NCBI RefSeq assembly: GCF_900302475.1
Contig: NZ_OMOQ01000001.1
Span: forward strand, 1,736,001-1,800,000
Direction: 5' to 3'
DNA: 64,000 nucleotides
Source of the DNA: Defluviimonas aquaemixtae
GTDB taxonomy: Bacteria > Pseudomonadota > Alphaproteobacteria > Rhodobacterales > Rhodobacteraceae
Made by a program: the position numbers and the translations under genes. This document shows, in pieces, positions 1 to 8,956 of this stretch (its first letter is position 1; the number at the start of each line of letters is the position of its first letter). Under the pieces are notes generated by a model. The model did not search any database and had not been told where the DNA came from. It saw only the letters and a program-made list of their open reading frames with translations.

Positions 1-433
1 GATCGTCCTGCGCCTCATATTCGGCCCAGCTCGACGCGCTTTCTGCGCGGGTCCTGGCAAGATGGATGTGCGCGACCGCGGCGGCCGAGGCGTTCACCGC
101 CGCCTCTCGCGCAATAGCGGATTCGATGCAAAGTCGGGCGCGCATCATGCGCACGGGCGTCAGTTGCGTTCCGATTTCGGCAAGGTCGTCGAGTGCTGAA
201 TCGTGGCGCGTATCGGAAATGAACGTCCCCTTGCCGACATGCCGCCAGATCGCTCCTTCACGCTCGAGCGCATCGAGCGCCTTGCGCAGCGTCGCGCGAC
301 TCATGCCCAAATCACTCATCAGCTCTCGCTCGGCCGGCAAGCGGTCCCCTGGCCCGTAGGAGCCTTCTTCGATGAAGTCCCGAAGCGCGGCGATCGCCTG
401 GCTTTGTCTTGGAGGGTCAGGACGCGTCAGCAC
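1..433 (-). CDS. GntR-family (FadR/FCD-type) transcriptional regulator, C-terminus beyond window
   Basis: The reading frame starts at a GTG at 431-433, preceded by GGAG about 6-10 bases upstream, and runs off the window start after 144 codons. The N-terminus has a winged helix-turn-helix: PAERELMSDLGMSR, then TLRKALDALEREGAIW, then the wing HVGKGTFI. The following helices (DLAEIGTQLTPVRMMRARL...) look like the start of an FCD ligand domain. It is divergent from the FAH-family hydrolase gene at 595, and the gap holds a TTGGT/ACCAA palindrome typical of GntR operators, so it probably controls itself and that gene. The ligand is unknown. Confidence 0.85.
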   Translation of the reverse strand, partial: MLTRPDPPRQSQAIAALRDFIEEGSYGPGDRLPAERELMSDLGMSRATLRKALDALEREGAIWRHVGKGTFISDTRHDSALDDLAEIGTQLTPVRMMRARLCIESAIAREAAVNASAAAVAHIHLARTRAESASSWAEYEAQDD

Positions 434-450
434 CTAATCACTCCCTGCTA

Positions 451-484
451 TTGGTTGACCAAAGGACGCATATTGGTTCAAATA
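451..484. promoter_or_regulatory. candidate GntR operator pair
   Basis: TTGGTTGACCAA at 451-462 is a perfect inverted repeat with TTGGT/ACCAA arms. A second, imperfect copy, TATTGGTTCAAATA, follows at 471-484. They lie between the divergent GntR gene and the FAH gene, 18 bases upstream of the GntR start. FadR-subfamily GntR proteins bind TGGT-N-ACCA type sites, so autoregulation is a reasonable inference. Confidence 0.55.
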
Positions 485-594
485 ACGCGAATTTGCGCCC
501 CACGGCAACTAATTTCCGCCGATATGTGCAATTGATCTCGATTGATCTGTGACGAAATGTGCGTTAGCAGCGAGAAACCCAGAGGGAGGTGAAA

Positions 595-1281
595 ATGCCG
601 GACTACGTGATCAAAACGCCGAAATTGCCGGCCGTCCCGGTCTCGGGAAGCGACGCCCTATTCCCGGTCCGCCGGGTCTACTGCATCGGACGCAACTACG
701 CCGCCCACGCGATCGAGATGGGCCACGACCCGGACCGCGAGGCGCCCTTCTTCTTCCAGAAAAACCCCGACAATCTCGACACTTCGGGCACGTTTCCCTA
801 CCCCGGCAAATCCTCGGACGTTCATCACGAGATTGAGTTGGCCGTCGCGCTGAAATCGGGCGGCACGAACATTCCGCTCGACAAGGCACTCGACCACGTC
901 TTCGGCTACGCCGTAGCGCTCGATATGACGCGCCGCGATCTTCAGGGCGAGGCCAAGAAGCTCGGCCGCCCGTGGGAGATCGGCAAGGCATTTGAACGCT
1001 CTGCGCCGATTGGCTCCTTCCTCCCCGCCTCTGACATAGGACATCCGGACAGCGGGCGGGTCGAGTTGAAGGTCAATGGGGAGACGAGGCAGGAAGGTAA
1101 CCTCAACCAGATGATCTGGAAGGTGCCCGAAATGATCTCGTATCTCTCGGAGTACTTCGAACTGGCTCCCGGCGATGTCATCCTGTCGGGCACGCCTGCC
1201 GGCGTCGGGCCGGTGGCGCGCGGCGACACGCTCGAGGCGACGGTCGAGGGCATCGGGGCGCTGACGGTCAAGGTGAGCTGA
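595..1281 (+). CDS. fumarylacetoacetate hydrolase (FAH) family protein, fumarylpyruvate hydrolase-like
   Basis: 228 residues, the usual length for the short, single-domain FAH enzymes (YcgM/NagK type) that cleave acylpyruvates such as fumarylpyruvate. Visible family features are YCIGRNYAAHA near residue 24, the metal-binding HHEIELAV near residue 75, ALDMTRRDLQ near residue 108, a K near GRPWEIGKAFE, and the C-terminal GDVILSGTPAGVGP. I chose the ATG at 595 because GGGAGGT lies 5 bases before it; a GTG at 589 overlaps that ribosome binding site. It is divergent from the GntR gene and convergent with the FCD regulator at 1317. The exact substrate cannot be read from the sequence. Confidence 0.9.
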   Translation: MPDYVIKTPKLPAVPVSGSDALFPVRRVYCIGRNYAAHAIEMGHDPDREAPFFFQKNPDNLDTSGTFPYPGKSSDVHHEIELAVALKSGGTNIPLDKALDHVFGYAVALDMTRRDLQGEAKKLGRPWEIGKAFERSAPIGSFLPASDIGHPDSGRVELKVNGETRQEGNLNQMIWKVPEMISYLSEYFELAPGDVILSGTPAGVGPVARGDTLEATVEGIGALTVKVS

Positions 1282-1316
1282 AAGACCGTCGCTTCGGGTG
1301 CGCGTGGCGGAAAGCG

Positions 1317-2006
1317 CTAGGACTTTGCCTGAAAGCCCTTCCGCATCCGCTCGAAGCTCATCGAGATATGGGCCCGCTGGATGAGCGCGGCGGCGCGAAG
1401 GTCGCCGATTTCAAGGGCGCGGAGGACGTCATGCACCTCGCGGTCGAAGATATCGACCTCGTCGCGCAAGTCGATCTTGGAAGCGAAGACCGACATCAGC
1501 CAGATCCGCGTCGTCCGGAAATAGAGTCGCTCGCTGATCGCGCGCAACGGCTCGTTCTCGGTCAGGCGGATCAACGCCAGGAAGAAATCCATGTTGAGCT
1601 CTGCGAAACGCCGCGGATCAGGGTTGTGAACGACGGCTTTGGACCGAGCCGAAAGGCGTTGAAATTCCGCCCATAACTCGGCGTCCGGCACAACCGGGTC
1701 GAGCTTGCCGGTCAGTTCGGCCAGTTCGAGCCGAAGCTGGTAGGTCTGCGCCAGTTCCTCGATGTCGACATCTGTCACGAACGTTCCGACGCCGTGAACA
1801 GACTGCAACAGCCCCTCCCCCTCAAGCCGCACCAGAACTCGCCTCAGTGGCGTGCGGCTGACGCCGAACTCCGCCGCCAGCGCCTCTTCCGACAGCCGCG
1901 TGCCGGGCGCGTAGTCGAGGAGGCAGATCCGGGTCCGGATCTCGGCATGCAGCCGCTCGAAGCGGTCGCGGGCGGTCGGGGCGGCGTCGTCCGTCCCGAC
2001 GGTCAA
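1317..2006 (-). CDS. GntR-family FCD-domain transcriptional regulator
   Basis: 229 residues. The N-terminal winged helix covers about residues 12-75 (RLSEEALAAEFGVSRTPLR, then VLVRLEGEGLLQ and the wing VHGVGTFV). The C-terminal all-helical FCD domain has the usual acidic and histidine metal or ligand residues (ELNMDFFLALIRL, then DREVHDVLRALEIGD). It lies 73 bases downstream of the ArgE-like gene on the same strand, behind the deacetylase/DoeA pair, so it is probably the regulator of that block. Palindromic TTGTGCACAA sites in the 4430-4617 promoter region are candidate targets. Confidence 0.9.
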   Translation of the reverse strand: MTVGTDDAAPTARDRFERLHAEIRTRICLLDYAPGTRLSEEALAAEFGVSRTPLRRVLVRLEGEGLLQSVHGVGTFVTDVDIEELAQTYQLRLELAELTGKLDPVVPDAELWAEFQRLSARSKAVVHNPDPRRFAELNMDFFLALIRLTENEPLRAISERLYFRTTRIWLMSVFASKIDLRDEVDIFDREVHDVLRALEIGDLRAAALIQRAHISMSFERMRKGFQAKS

Positions 2007-2079
2007 CGGATCTGGGCCCCTGTCCCGCTTGCCAGCGCCGCAGGCGCGCAGACCGACGCCCTCTGTTCTTCACGCCCCC

Positions 2080-3240
2080 TCACGCGTCCAGTTTCCCGCC
2101 TAGTCGCTCGAGCATGATGAGGCACTGCTCGAGCTGATCGAGCGAGACATACTCGTCAGGCTTGTGCGCCTGTTCGATCGAGCCCGGCCCGCAGACGACC
2201 GCCGACATGCCGAGCGACTGAAAAATGCCGGCCTCAGTCCCGAACGGCACCGTTTCAGCACCATTAGCGCCCGTCAGTTCCATCAGCATGTCCTTCGCCT
2301 CGTTCGCGTCTGCCGGGACGAGCCCGTCGACCTCGCCGATCACCTCGGTGACGATATCGGCCTGCGGCATGACTGCCCGCATGGCGGGCAGCAACGTTTC
2401 GGCGCAGAAATCGTGCAGGTCCGCTTTCACGAAGTCGGCATCGCCCGGCTGGACAGGGCGCATCTCCCAGTCGATCCGCGCCTTGCCGGGAATGACGTTG
2501 TGCGCGACCCCACCGATCAGCGCCCCTGTGTTGATCGTCGTCCAAGGCGGATCGAACCGGCTGTTCGCGGGCGCGCGGGCCTTGAGTCGTTCCTTCAGTT
2601 CGAGAAGCCGCACGACATAGCGCACCGCATATTCGACGGCGTTCACGCCCCGGTCGGGACCGGAGCCGTGGCCCTCTAGACCGGTGAAATGCGTGGAGTA
2701 TTCGTAGCAGCCCTTATGCCCCTCGATGATCCGCATCGACGTGGGCTCGCCGATGATCGCGACACCGGGACGGACGCCCTGAGCGCGCAGAACCTGGGCG
2801 AGCGCCTGGGCGCCGAGGCAGCCGGTTTCCTCATCATGCGTGAAGGCGAAATGGATTGGCCTATGTCCTACACGCTCCGCGTAGAAAGGCGCCATCGCCA
2901 CTGCGGCGGCGATGAAGCCTTTCATGTCGCAGGTGCCCCGGCCATAGAGCCGCCCGTCGCGCTCAACCATTTCGAACGGGTCGGTTGACCAGTCCTGATC
3001 GGTCACGGGCACCACGTCGGAATGCCCAGACAGCACGATCCCGCCTTCCACATCCGGGCCAATCGTGGCGAACAGGTTCGCCTTGGACCCGGTGAAGTCG
3101 CGGTGCACATCCACCCGCGCACCGACCGTCCCGAGGTGATCTGCGAGGAACTCGATCATGTCGAGATTGCTGTCGGTCGAGACTGTCGGAAAGGCGATCA
3201 AGTGACGAAGCAGCGCCTTGGTGTCATCAAGATAGCGCAC
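2080..3240 (-). CDS. argE: acetylornithine deacetylase (ArgE)-like M20 metallopeptidase
   Basis: 386 residues, standard for ArgE/DapE-type M20 amidohydrolases. It shows the metal-ligand motifs SGHSDVVPV (about residue 71), GRGTCDMKGF (about residue 99) and the general-base region DEETGCLGAQ (about residue 137), then GEPT, then a late HKPDEYV ligand near the C-terminus. It follows the ectoine hydrolase gene by only 4 bases. Known chemistry of ectoine hydrolase yields an N-acetyl-diaminobutyrate, so this M20 enzyme could do the deacetylation normally done by DoeB. That role is inferred from position; the sequence itself only says N-acyl amino acid deacetylase. Confidence 0.9.
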   Translation of the reverse strand: MRYLDDTKALLRHLIAFPTVSTDSNLDMIEFLADHLGTVGARVDVHRDFTGSKANLFATIGPDVEGGIVLSGHSDVVPVTDQDWSTDPFEMVERDGRLYGRGTCDMKGFIAAAVAMAPFYAERVGHRPIHFAFTHDEETGCLGAQALAQVLRAQGVRPGVAIIGEPTSMRIIEGHKGCYEYSTHFTGLEGHGSGPDRGVNAVEYAVRYVVRLLELKERLKARAPANSRFDPPWTTINTGALIGGVAHNVIPGKARIDWEMRPVQPGDADFVKADLHDFCAETLLPAMRAVMPQADIVTEVIGEVDGLVPADANEAKDMLMELTGANGAETVPFGTEAGIFQSLGMSAVVCGPGSIEQAHKPDEYVSLDQLEQCLIMLERLGGKLDA

Positions 3241-3244
3241 CGTC

Positions 3245-4429
3245 TCAATCCTTCACAAAAAGCCTGCGCTCGACGGTGCAGAAGGGTTCGGCCGGGCCGC
3301 TTTCCGTGATCAGGATCGGCTCGGTCGTCTCAAGACCCCAGCTTTTCATCCAGAGCGCAGGCATGAAGTGGAAAGTCATGCCGGGTTCGAGAAGCGTTTC
3401 GTCCTCGGCCCGGATCGAGGCCGTGCGCTCGCCCCAGTCAGGCGGGTAGGACAGGCCGATCGCATAGCCGCAACGGCCCTCGCGCTGGATGCCGTATGTC
3501 TTCAGAACATTCACGAACGCGTTCGCAATATCGCAGGTCCGGTTGCCGGCGCGCGCGGCGTCCAGCCCGGCCTCGATCCCCTCGATCTGCGCCTTCTCGG
3601 CCTCACGCATCTCGGCGGGCGGCGTGCCTAAATAGACGGTCCGGCAGAGCGGCGCGTGGTAGCGGCGGTAACAGCCCGAAAGCTCGAAGAATGTCGCCTC
3701 GCCCTTCCGCATCGGATCGCCGTTCCAGGTCAGGTGCGCGGCGGTGGCGTCGAGCCCCGAAGGTGTCAGCGGCACAATCGCCGGATAGTCGCCCCAGATA
3801 TCGCCGACACCGGAAATGCCAGCATGGAATATCTCGGCGACGAGCTCGTTCTTGCGAAGCCCCGGTTCGGCCCTGTCGATTGCGGTCCGCACGATCTTGT
3901 CCGAAATCTTCGCGGCCTTGCGGATGAAGGCGATTTCCTCGTCGGATTTCACCAGACGCTGCCAGTTCACCAGTGCGGTGACGTCCACGATACGCGCGTC
4001 GGGCAGTTCAGCCGTCAAAACGGCGTGAGCCTTGGCCGAGTAGTAGTAGTTCTCCATCTCGACGCCGATCCGTGCTTTTTCGAATCCGAGGTCCCGGACG
4101 ATGCGGGCAAGGTCCTGCATCGGGTGGCGGACGGTCGATTGCACGTAGTTGTCGGCATAGCCGTGAATCGTCGCGGCCTCCATCCAGCAGGTCCGAAGCG
4201 CGCCGAGGCTGTCCATGTAACGGCCCCACCAGTGCGGATCGCCCTCCATTGTCAGGATCACCCCTTGGTGGACGTAGAAGGACCAGCCGTCATAACCCGT
4301 GAGCCAGGCCTGGTTCGACGGGTCGGTGACAAACAGGACCTCGACCCCAGCCGATTCCATTGCCTGTCGGGTCTTGACGATGCGGCGCGTGTATTCGTCG
4401 GCCGAGAAGGGAGCGCTTTCGAGAGGCAT
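3245..4429 (-). CDS. doeA: ectoine hydrolase (M24/creatinase-like fold)
   Basis: 394 residues. The protein has the creatinase/prolidase N-terminal domain and a pita-bread C-terminal domain, with stretches characteristic of ectoine hydrolase DoeA/Eut[41 protein letters not shown] and [12 protein letters not shown]. The usual M24 metal-binding aspartates are absent ([11 protein letters not shown]... replaces the D-x10-D pattern), as in creatinase and DoeA, which are metal-independent. I chose the ATG at 4429, with GAGGAA upstream, over a longer frame start at 4459. It is co-directional with the deacetylase and divergent from an aminotransferase, which fits conversion of ectoine towards aspartate. 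Confidence 0.88.
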   Translation of the reverse strand: MPLESAPFSADEYTRRIVKTRQAMESAGVEVLFVTDPSNQAWLTGYDGWSFYVHQGVILTMEGDPHWWGRYMDSLGALRTCWMEAATIHGYADNYVQSTVRHPMQDLARIVRDLGFEKARIGVEMENYYYSAKAHAVLTAELPDARIVDVTALVNWQRLVKSDEEIAFIRKAAKISDKIVRTAIDRAEPGLRKNELVAEIFHAGISGVGDIWGDYPAIVPLTPSGLDATAAHLTWNGDPMRKGEATFFELSGCYRRYHAPLCRTVYLGTPPAEMREAEKAQIEGIEAGLDAARAGNRTCDIANAFVNVLKTYGIQREGRCGYAIGLSYPPDWGERTASIRAEDETLLEPGMTFHFMPALWMKSWGLETTEPILITESGPAEPFCTVERRLFVKD

Positions 4430-4449
4430 GGCGGGTTCCTCGCGCAAAT

Positions 4450-4565
4450 TTGTGCACAACGCTAAGATGTCGCTCTCTTCGCGGCAAGAAATTCTTGCCG
4501 TTCACCCGCTTCAGCGCGATCGCCCGAGTTGACGGAGGCCCGATCGGCATGATGATGTGCACAAC
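4450..4565. promoter_or_regulatory. divergent promoter region with three palindromic elements
   Basis: Between doeA and the aminotransferase gene lie TTGTGCACAA (4450-4459, perfect palindrome), a second near copy ATGTGCACAA (4555-4564), and a 19-base perfect inverted repeat CGGCAAGAAATTCTTGCCG at 4482-4500. Paired GntR-type sites about 105 bases apart suggest coordinate control of both operons. The 4482-4500 element may be a separate operator. Confidence 0.5.
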
Positions 4566-4617
4566 AGTTGCATTCGCCGGCCCGCTTCGGGCCACGCGCA
4601 ACCGCATCGGGGGTATC

Positions 4618-5988
4618 ATGCTCAGAAACGACCAACTCGACCAGTGGGATCGCGAATGCTTCTTTCATCCCTCGACCCATCTTGCCCAGCATGCGCGGGG
4701 AGAGGCGCCGAACCGCGTCATAAGGACCGCCTCGGGCGTTTTCATCGAGGACCGCGACGGCAACAGGCTGCTCGATGCCTTCGCCGGTCTCTACTGCGTG
4801 AATGTTGGCTACGGGCGACAGGAAATCGCCGAGGCCATCGCGACGCAGTCGAAAGAACTTGCGTATTACCACGCCTATGTGGGCCACGGCACCGAGGCGT
4901 CGATCACGCTCGCCAAGATGATCCTCGACCGGGCGCCCAAGAACATGTCGAAGGTCTATTTCGGCCTCGGCGGTTCGGACGCGAACGAGACGAACGTGAA
5001 GCTCGTCTGGTACATGAACAACATTCTCGGCCGGCCGGAGAAGAAAAAGATCATCTCTCGCTGGCGCGGCTATCACGGGTCGGGATTGATGACCGGCTCG
5101 CTCACGGGGCTGGAGTTGTTCCACAAGAAGTTCGATCTTCCCTTGGCGCAGGTGATCCATACCGAGGCGCCCTATTACTACCGCCGGAAGGACCTCGCGC
5201 AGTCCGAGGCTGATTTTGTCGCCCACTGCGTCGCCGAACTCGAAGCACTGATTGAGCGTGAGGGCGCCGACACGATCGCCGCCTTCATCGGAGAGCCGGT
5301 CCTCGGCACCGGCGGCGTCGTCCCGCCCCCGGCGGGTTACTGGGCGGCTATTCAGAAGGTGCTGAATAAGCACGATATTCTCCTGATCGCCGACGAGGTG
5401 GTCACCGGCTTCGGCCGTCTCGGCACGATGTTCGGCTCGGATCACTACGGGATCAAGCCCGACATAATCACAATCGCCAAGGGCCTGACCTCGGCCTATG
5501 CGCCGCTTTCGGGCTCGATCGTGTCGGACAAGGTCTGGAACGTGCTGGAGCGGGGCACCGACGAGTTCGGCGCCATCGGCCACGGCTGGACCTACTCGGC
5601 CCACCCGATCGGCGCGGCCGCGGGTGTGGCAAATCTCAATCTCATCGATGATCTGAAGCTCGTCGAGAACGCCGGCACGGTCGGAGCCTATCTGAGAAAA
5701 TCGATGACGGAGGCGCTCGGCAACCATTCCCATGTGGGCGAGGTACGCGGCGAGGGCATGCTGTGCGCCGTCGAATTCGTCGAGGACAAGGACGACCGTG
5801 CCTTCTTCGATGCGTCGAAGAAGATCGGCCCGCAAGTTTCCTCCGCGCTGCTGTCCGAGGGCGTGATTGCACGCGCCATGCCGCAGGGCGACATCCTCGG
5901 CTTCGCGCCGCCCTTCTGCCTGAGCCGGGAAGAGGCGGACACGATCGTCGCGGCCGTGGCGCGCGCCGTTCGCGCCGTCTTGGGATAG
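4618..5988 (+). CDS. class III (omega) PLP-dependent aminotransferase, possibly DoeD-like
   Basis: 456 residues from the ATG at 4618. A longer frame reaches back to 4450 but would run through the operator region. Class III features are [22 protein letters not shown], the YHG around the PLP ring (WRGYHGSG), the DEVVTGFGR strand with the PLP-contacting Asp, and the Schiff-base lysine in [17 protein letters not shown]. Enzymes of this class transaminate omega-amino groups such as diaminobutyrate, taurine or beta-alanine, usually with pyruvate or 2-oxoglutarate. Its position opposite doeA suggests it acts on the diaminobutyrate released by the deacetylase, as DoeD does; this is inference. The ribosome binding site (GGGGG) is weak. 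Confidence 0.9.
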   Translation: MLRNDQLDQWDRECFFHPSTHLAQHARGEAPNRVIRTASGVFIEDRDGNRLLDAFAGLYCVNVGYGRQEIAEAIATQSKELAYYHAYVGHGTEASITLAKMILDRAPKNMSKVYFGLGGSDANETNVKLVWYMNNILGRPEKKKIISRWRGYHGSGLMTGSLTGLELFHKKFDLPLAQVIHTEAPYYYRRKDLAQSEADFVAHCVAELEALIEREGADTIAAFIGEPVLGTGGVVPPPAGYWAAIQKVLNKHDILLIADEVVTGFGRLGTMFGSDHYGIKPDIITIAKGLTSAYAPLSGSIVSDKVWNVLERGTDEFGAIGHGWTYSAHPIGAAAGVANLNLIDDLKLVENAGTVGAYLRKSMTEALGNHSHVGEVRGEGMLCAVEFVEDKDDRAFFDASKKIGPQVSSALLSEGVIARAMPQGDILGFAPPFCLSREEADTIVAAVARAVRAVLG

Positions 5989-6231
5989 AGCCTCGACGTC
6001 ACGGCGGTTTGAAACCGGAGGGCAGCCTTCCTTTTTTGATTTGTGCGGTGGGCTGCACATCAAACCGAGGAATGGAAAGACATCAGAGTGAGGAGTTTCT
6101 GGGGATGCGGCCTTCGATCAACGCCGAACCCACGGAGTAGCCGTTCTCACAGACCTCCGACCGAGTGAAGCTTCGGCGCCGATAAGAGCGGTCGCGAGGA
6201 ACGCGACCAGTTCGGCGGAACCGCGCGACTA

Positions 6232-7038
6232 TCAGCTGTCGCGCTCCATGATCCAATCCACCTCCGGCGCGGGCACGAAGCGCCACTTGCGCAGGGGGCC
6301 GGCCATGACGTTGAGATAGTACATCTCGAACCCGTAGGGCGCGCCGCAGGGATGGTGCCCGCGCGGGACGAGCACCACGTCGCCGTCGGCGACCGCCATG
6401 GTCTCGTCGAGCCGCCCGTCGTCGGTGTAGACCCGCTGGACGCCGAAGCCCGAAGCCGGGTTCAGCCGGTGGTAGTAGGTTTCTTCCAGATAGGTGATGC
6501 GCGGAAAGTCGTCCTCGTCATGGCGGTGGCTCGGATAGGACGACCAGTGGCCCGCAGGCGTGAAAACCTCAGTGACGAGGAGGCTGTCGGCGTAATCCTC
6601 CGCCTCCATCGCGATGTTGTTGATGTGCCGCGTGTTTGTGCCCTTGCCGCGCTCGGTCAGGGTGATGCCGTCGGGCCCGATGCGGCGCGCTTCGTGGCCG
6701 CCCTTGCCTGGCGCAGAGCAGACGGCGAGGACGCAATCGGTCTCGGCCTTCGCCTCCCACTCTGTGCCGTTGGGCAAATAGAGGCAATGCGGCGGCGTCC
6801 TCTCGAAGACGTCCATGCGCGCGCCGAGAACGCCCCAGTCCTTGCCCGCGCCGGTGAACGCCGCCTTGCCCTCCACCATCACTAGGATGACCTCGCGGTC
6901 ACGCGTCGCCTCGCCCACCGCCTCGCCCTTCCGCAACCGGTAGAGCGAGAAGCCGACGTAACGCCAGCCTGCGTTTTCGGGCGTGATCTCATGGACCTTG
7001 CCATGGGCTCCGAAGGGTTTTCTGAGAAGATCGGGCAT
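6232..7038 (-). CDS. iolB: 5-deoxy-glucuronate isomerase
   Basis: 268 residues, the normal IolB length, with a bicupin fold. Recognisable pieces are RYVGFSLYRLRKGE, the metal-binding histidine run YPSHRHDEDDFPRITYLEETYYHR, and GDVVLVPRGHHPCGAPYGFEMYYLNVMAG. IolB converts 5-deoxy-D-glucuronate to 5-dehydro-2-deoxy-D-gluconate in myo-inositol catabolism. The remnant of iolE lies just upstream on the same strand, and no other iol genes are in the window, so this copy appears to be left over from a broken operon. The frame itself is intact. Confidence 0.93.
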   Translation of the reverse strand: MPDLLRKPFGAHGKVHEITPENAGWRYVGFSLYRLRKGEAVGEATRDREVILVMVEGKAAFTGAGKDWGVLGARMDVFERTPPHCLYLPNGTEWEAKAETDCVLAVCSAPGKGGHEARRIGPDGITLTERGKGTNTRHINNIAMEAEDYADSLLVTEVFTPAGHWSSYPSHRHDEDDFPRITYLEETYYHRLNPASGFGVQRVYTDDGRLDETMAVADGDVVLVPRGHHPCGAPYGFEMYYLNVMAGPLRKWRFVPAPEVDWIMERDS

Positions 7039-7049
7039 GGCTTCTCCTA

Positions 7050-7753
7050 TCAGGTTTCGATGCCGAGGCCGGGCCTGCCGCAGATCTCGACAACGTGGTT
7101 GTAGCCCATCGTGGAGTACTCGTAGGGCGGGGTCTTGGCCAGATCCTGCTTGGCCCAGACGACGATCCAGCCCGTGTAGTTCATGGCTTTGAGCTTATCG
7201 GTGACCGCCTGGAAATCGATGCACCCTTTGGGGCCGCCCGGCACCGTGAAGGCGCCAGAGCGCACGCCGTCGAGGAAGCTCCCGTTCTCGGATCGCGCAC
7301 ATCCTGGAAATGCACATGGTGCACCCGGTCGCCCCACTTGTCGAGCGTGCCGATGACGTCGGCTCCGCCGCAATGCAGATGACCCTTGTCTCAGTGCAGC
7401 GCCACCTCGGGCGACGAGCCCTCCACCAGCCGGTCGATGTCTTCGGCATCCTCGATCATCGAGCCCATGTGATGATGACACGAAAGCGTCATCTCCTCAC
7501 CCGCCGTCCACTTTGCCAGTTCCGAGAGGTTGGCGGCGTAGGCCAGTGCCTCGTCTCGCGCGAGCTTCGGGCGGTCGTTGGCCGGCGTGGTTAGGTTGCC
7601 CTGCACGGTGTTGGAGCATTCCGCGTAGACGATGCAGGGCGCGTCGAGTGCCACGAACTGCTCGACCTGCTGGCGGATGGTAACCCTCTAGTCGTCGAGC
7701 GAGGCCACCATCAGGTTGCCCGCGCACCAGCCACCGCAGACAACCGGTCCCAT
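7050..7753 (-). pseudogene. iolE: inosose dehydratase, truncated and disrupted
   Basis: Reading the minus strand from 7753, the frame gives an IolE-like start in mid-protein (GGWCAGNLMVASLDD), then a TAG stop at 7688-7690. It continues in frame through IVYAECSNTVQGN and HHHMGSMIEDAEDIDRLV to a TGA at 7391-7393, where IolE has a tryptophan (VALH*DKGHLHCGGAD). After HHVHFQDVRD the frame shifts near 7290-7305, and the C-terminus continues as ENGSFLDGVRSGAFTVPGG to YNHVVEICGRPGL. About the first 60-70 residues of a normal IolE are missing; the sequence beyond 7753 is unrelated. Two nonsense codons, one frameshift and a lost 5' end make it non-functional. Confidence 0.85.
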
Positions 7754-7947
7754 GCTTCACTTGATTGCCTAGCCTAGGTGCTGTGGCGCTGTCGAAATTC
7801 CTCAGCGCTCCCCAACCTTTGCGGGTATTTGGTTGGTATGGCCGTATTACGGCAACATGGGCCCAAGCAAGCACCTGGATAGCATGCAAATTCGCCTTCC
7901 AACTCAGAAAAACGGAAGCGCCTGGGGCCGCTAGTGGTCGGGCCAAA

Positions 7948-8955
7948 CTAGCTGCGAACGCCGTCCCTATCGAAGAGCATCTGATGTCGCTCGGACCAGC
8001 TCATGCCGACTTCGGCACCCTCCGAAGGGATTGAATCTTTTCCGTCGAGTTTCACAGTGACGACCTGGCCATTTGCAATCCGAAGATGCACCAAGGTCTC
8101 GGCACCCAGCGCTTCGGCATAGAGAACGTCTCCCCGGATTTTCGGGTTGGCCTCCGAAATCTCCAAATGCTCCGGTCTGATGCCAAGTCTGGTCCCTTTT
8201 GGCGCATCGACACCGATATCGCTCGCTTCGATGAAATTCGTCGGCGGGGAGCCGATGAAACCTGCAACGAATTCGGTGGCGGGATTGGCGTAGACGTCGA
8301 GAGGGGCGCCGATTTGATCCGCTCGCCCCGCATTCATCACGATCATTCGGTCGGCCAGCGTCATCGCCTCCACCTGATCGTGCGTGACATAGAGCGCGGT
8401 GACACCCAGTTCGCGCTGTAGCTGCTTGATCTCCAGGCGCATCTGCACACGGAGCTTCGCGTCGAGATTCGACAGCGGCTCATCGAACAGGAATACTGCC
8501 GGTTTCCGCACGATGGCCCGCCCCATTGCGACGCGCTGCCGCTGCCCGCCCGACAACTCGCGCGGGCGGCGTTTCAGATACGGCTCCAGCTGCAGGAGCT
8601 TTGCCGCCTGTCCGACCCTCTCGCGGATTTCGTCCTTGGCCTTGCCCGCTATCTTGAGCCCGTAAGCCATATTGTCGAAGACCGACATGTGCGGATACAG
8701 CGCGTAGTTCTGGAACACCATCGCGATATCGCGGTCCATCGGCTCCTTCTCGTTGACGCGCTTTCCATCGATCCGAACCTCCCCCGCGGTTACCCTCTCC
8801 AGCCCCGCGACCATCCGAAGGAGTGTGGATTTCCCGCAGCCGGACGGCCCGACAATGACGATGAACTCGCCGTCTTGGACGTCGATATCGACCCCGTGGA
8901 TCACTTCGGTCTGGCCAAAGCTCTTGCGAATTCCGTCCAGCGTTACCGTCGCCAT
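7948..8955 (-). CDS. ugpC: sn-glycerol-3-phosphate ABC transporter ATP-binding protein
   Basis: 335 residues from the ATG at 8955, which lies 1 base past the ugpE stop. It has Walker [11 protein letters not shown]-loop VFQNYALYP, signature [14 protein letters not shown], Walker [13 protein letters not shown], the H-loop THD, and a C-terminal TOBE/MalK regulatory domain ([10 protein letters not shown]). It is the last gene of the ugpB-ugpA-ugpE-ugpC operon and energises uptake of glycerol-3-phosphate or its diesters at the inner membrane. The assignment to Ugp rests mainly on the partner genes, because MalK-type ATPases are very similar to each other. Confidence 0.88.
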   Translation of the reverse strand: MATVTLDGIRKSFGQTEVIHGVDIDVQDGEFIVIVGPSGCGKSTLLRMVAGLERVTAGEVRIDGKRVNEKEPMDRDIAMVFQNYALYPHMSVFDNMAYGLKIAGKAKDEIRERVGQAAKLLQLEPYLKRRPRELSGGQRQRVAMGRAIVRKPAVFLFDEPLSNLDAKLRVQMRLEIKQLQRELGVTALYVTHDQVEAMTLADRMIVMNAGRADQIGAPLDVYANPATEFVAGFIGSPPTNFIEASDIGVDAPKGTRLGIRPEHLEISEANPKIRGDVLYAEALGAETLVHLRIANGQVVTVKLDGKDSIPSEGAEVGMSWSERHQMLFDRDGVRS

Positions 8956-8956
8956 G

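Noticed and set aside
6005..6037. Rho-independent terminator after the aminotransferase gene
   Set aside because: CGGTTT/AAACCG forms only a short stem and the T-run lies about 14 bases further on, so the arrangement is too weak to call.
4462..6063. 533-codon open frame on the minus strand over the aminotransferase gene
   Set aside because: It is the antisense frame of a well-recognised class III aminotransferase; its translation is Arg/Asp/His-rich and has no family motif.
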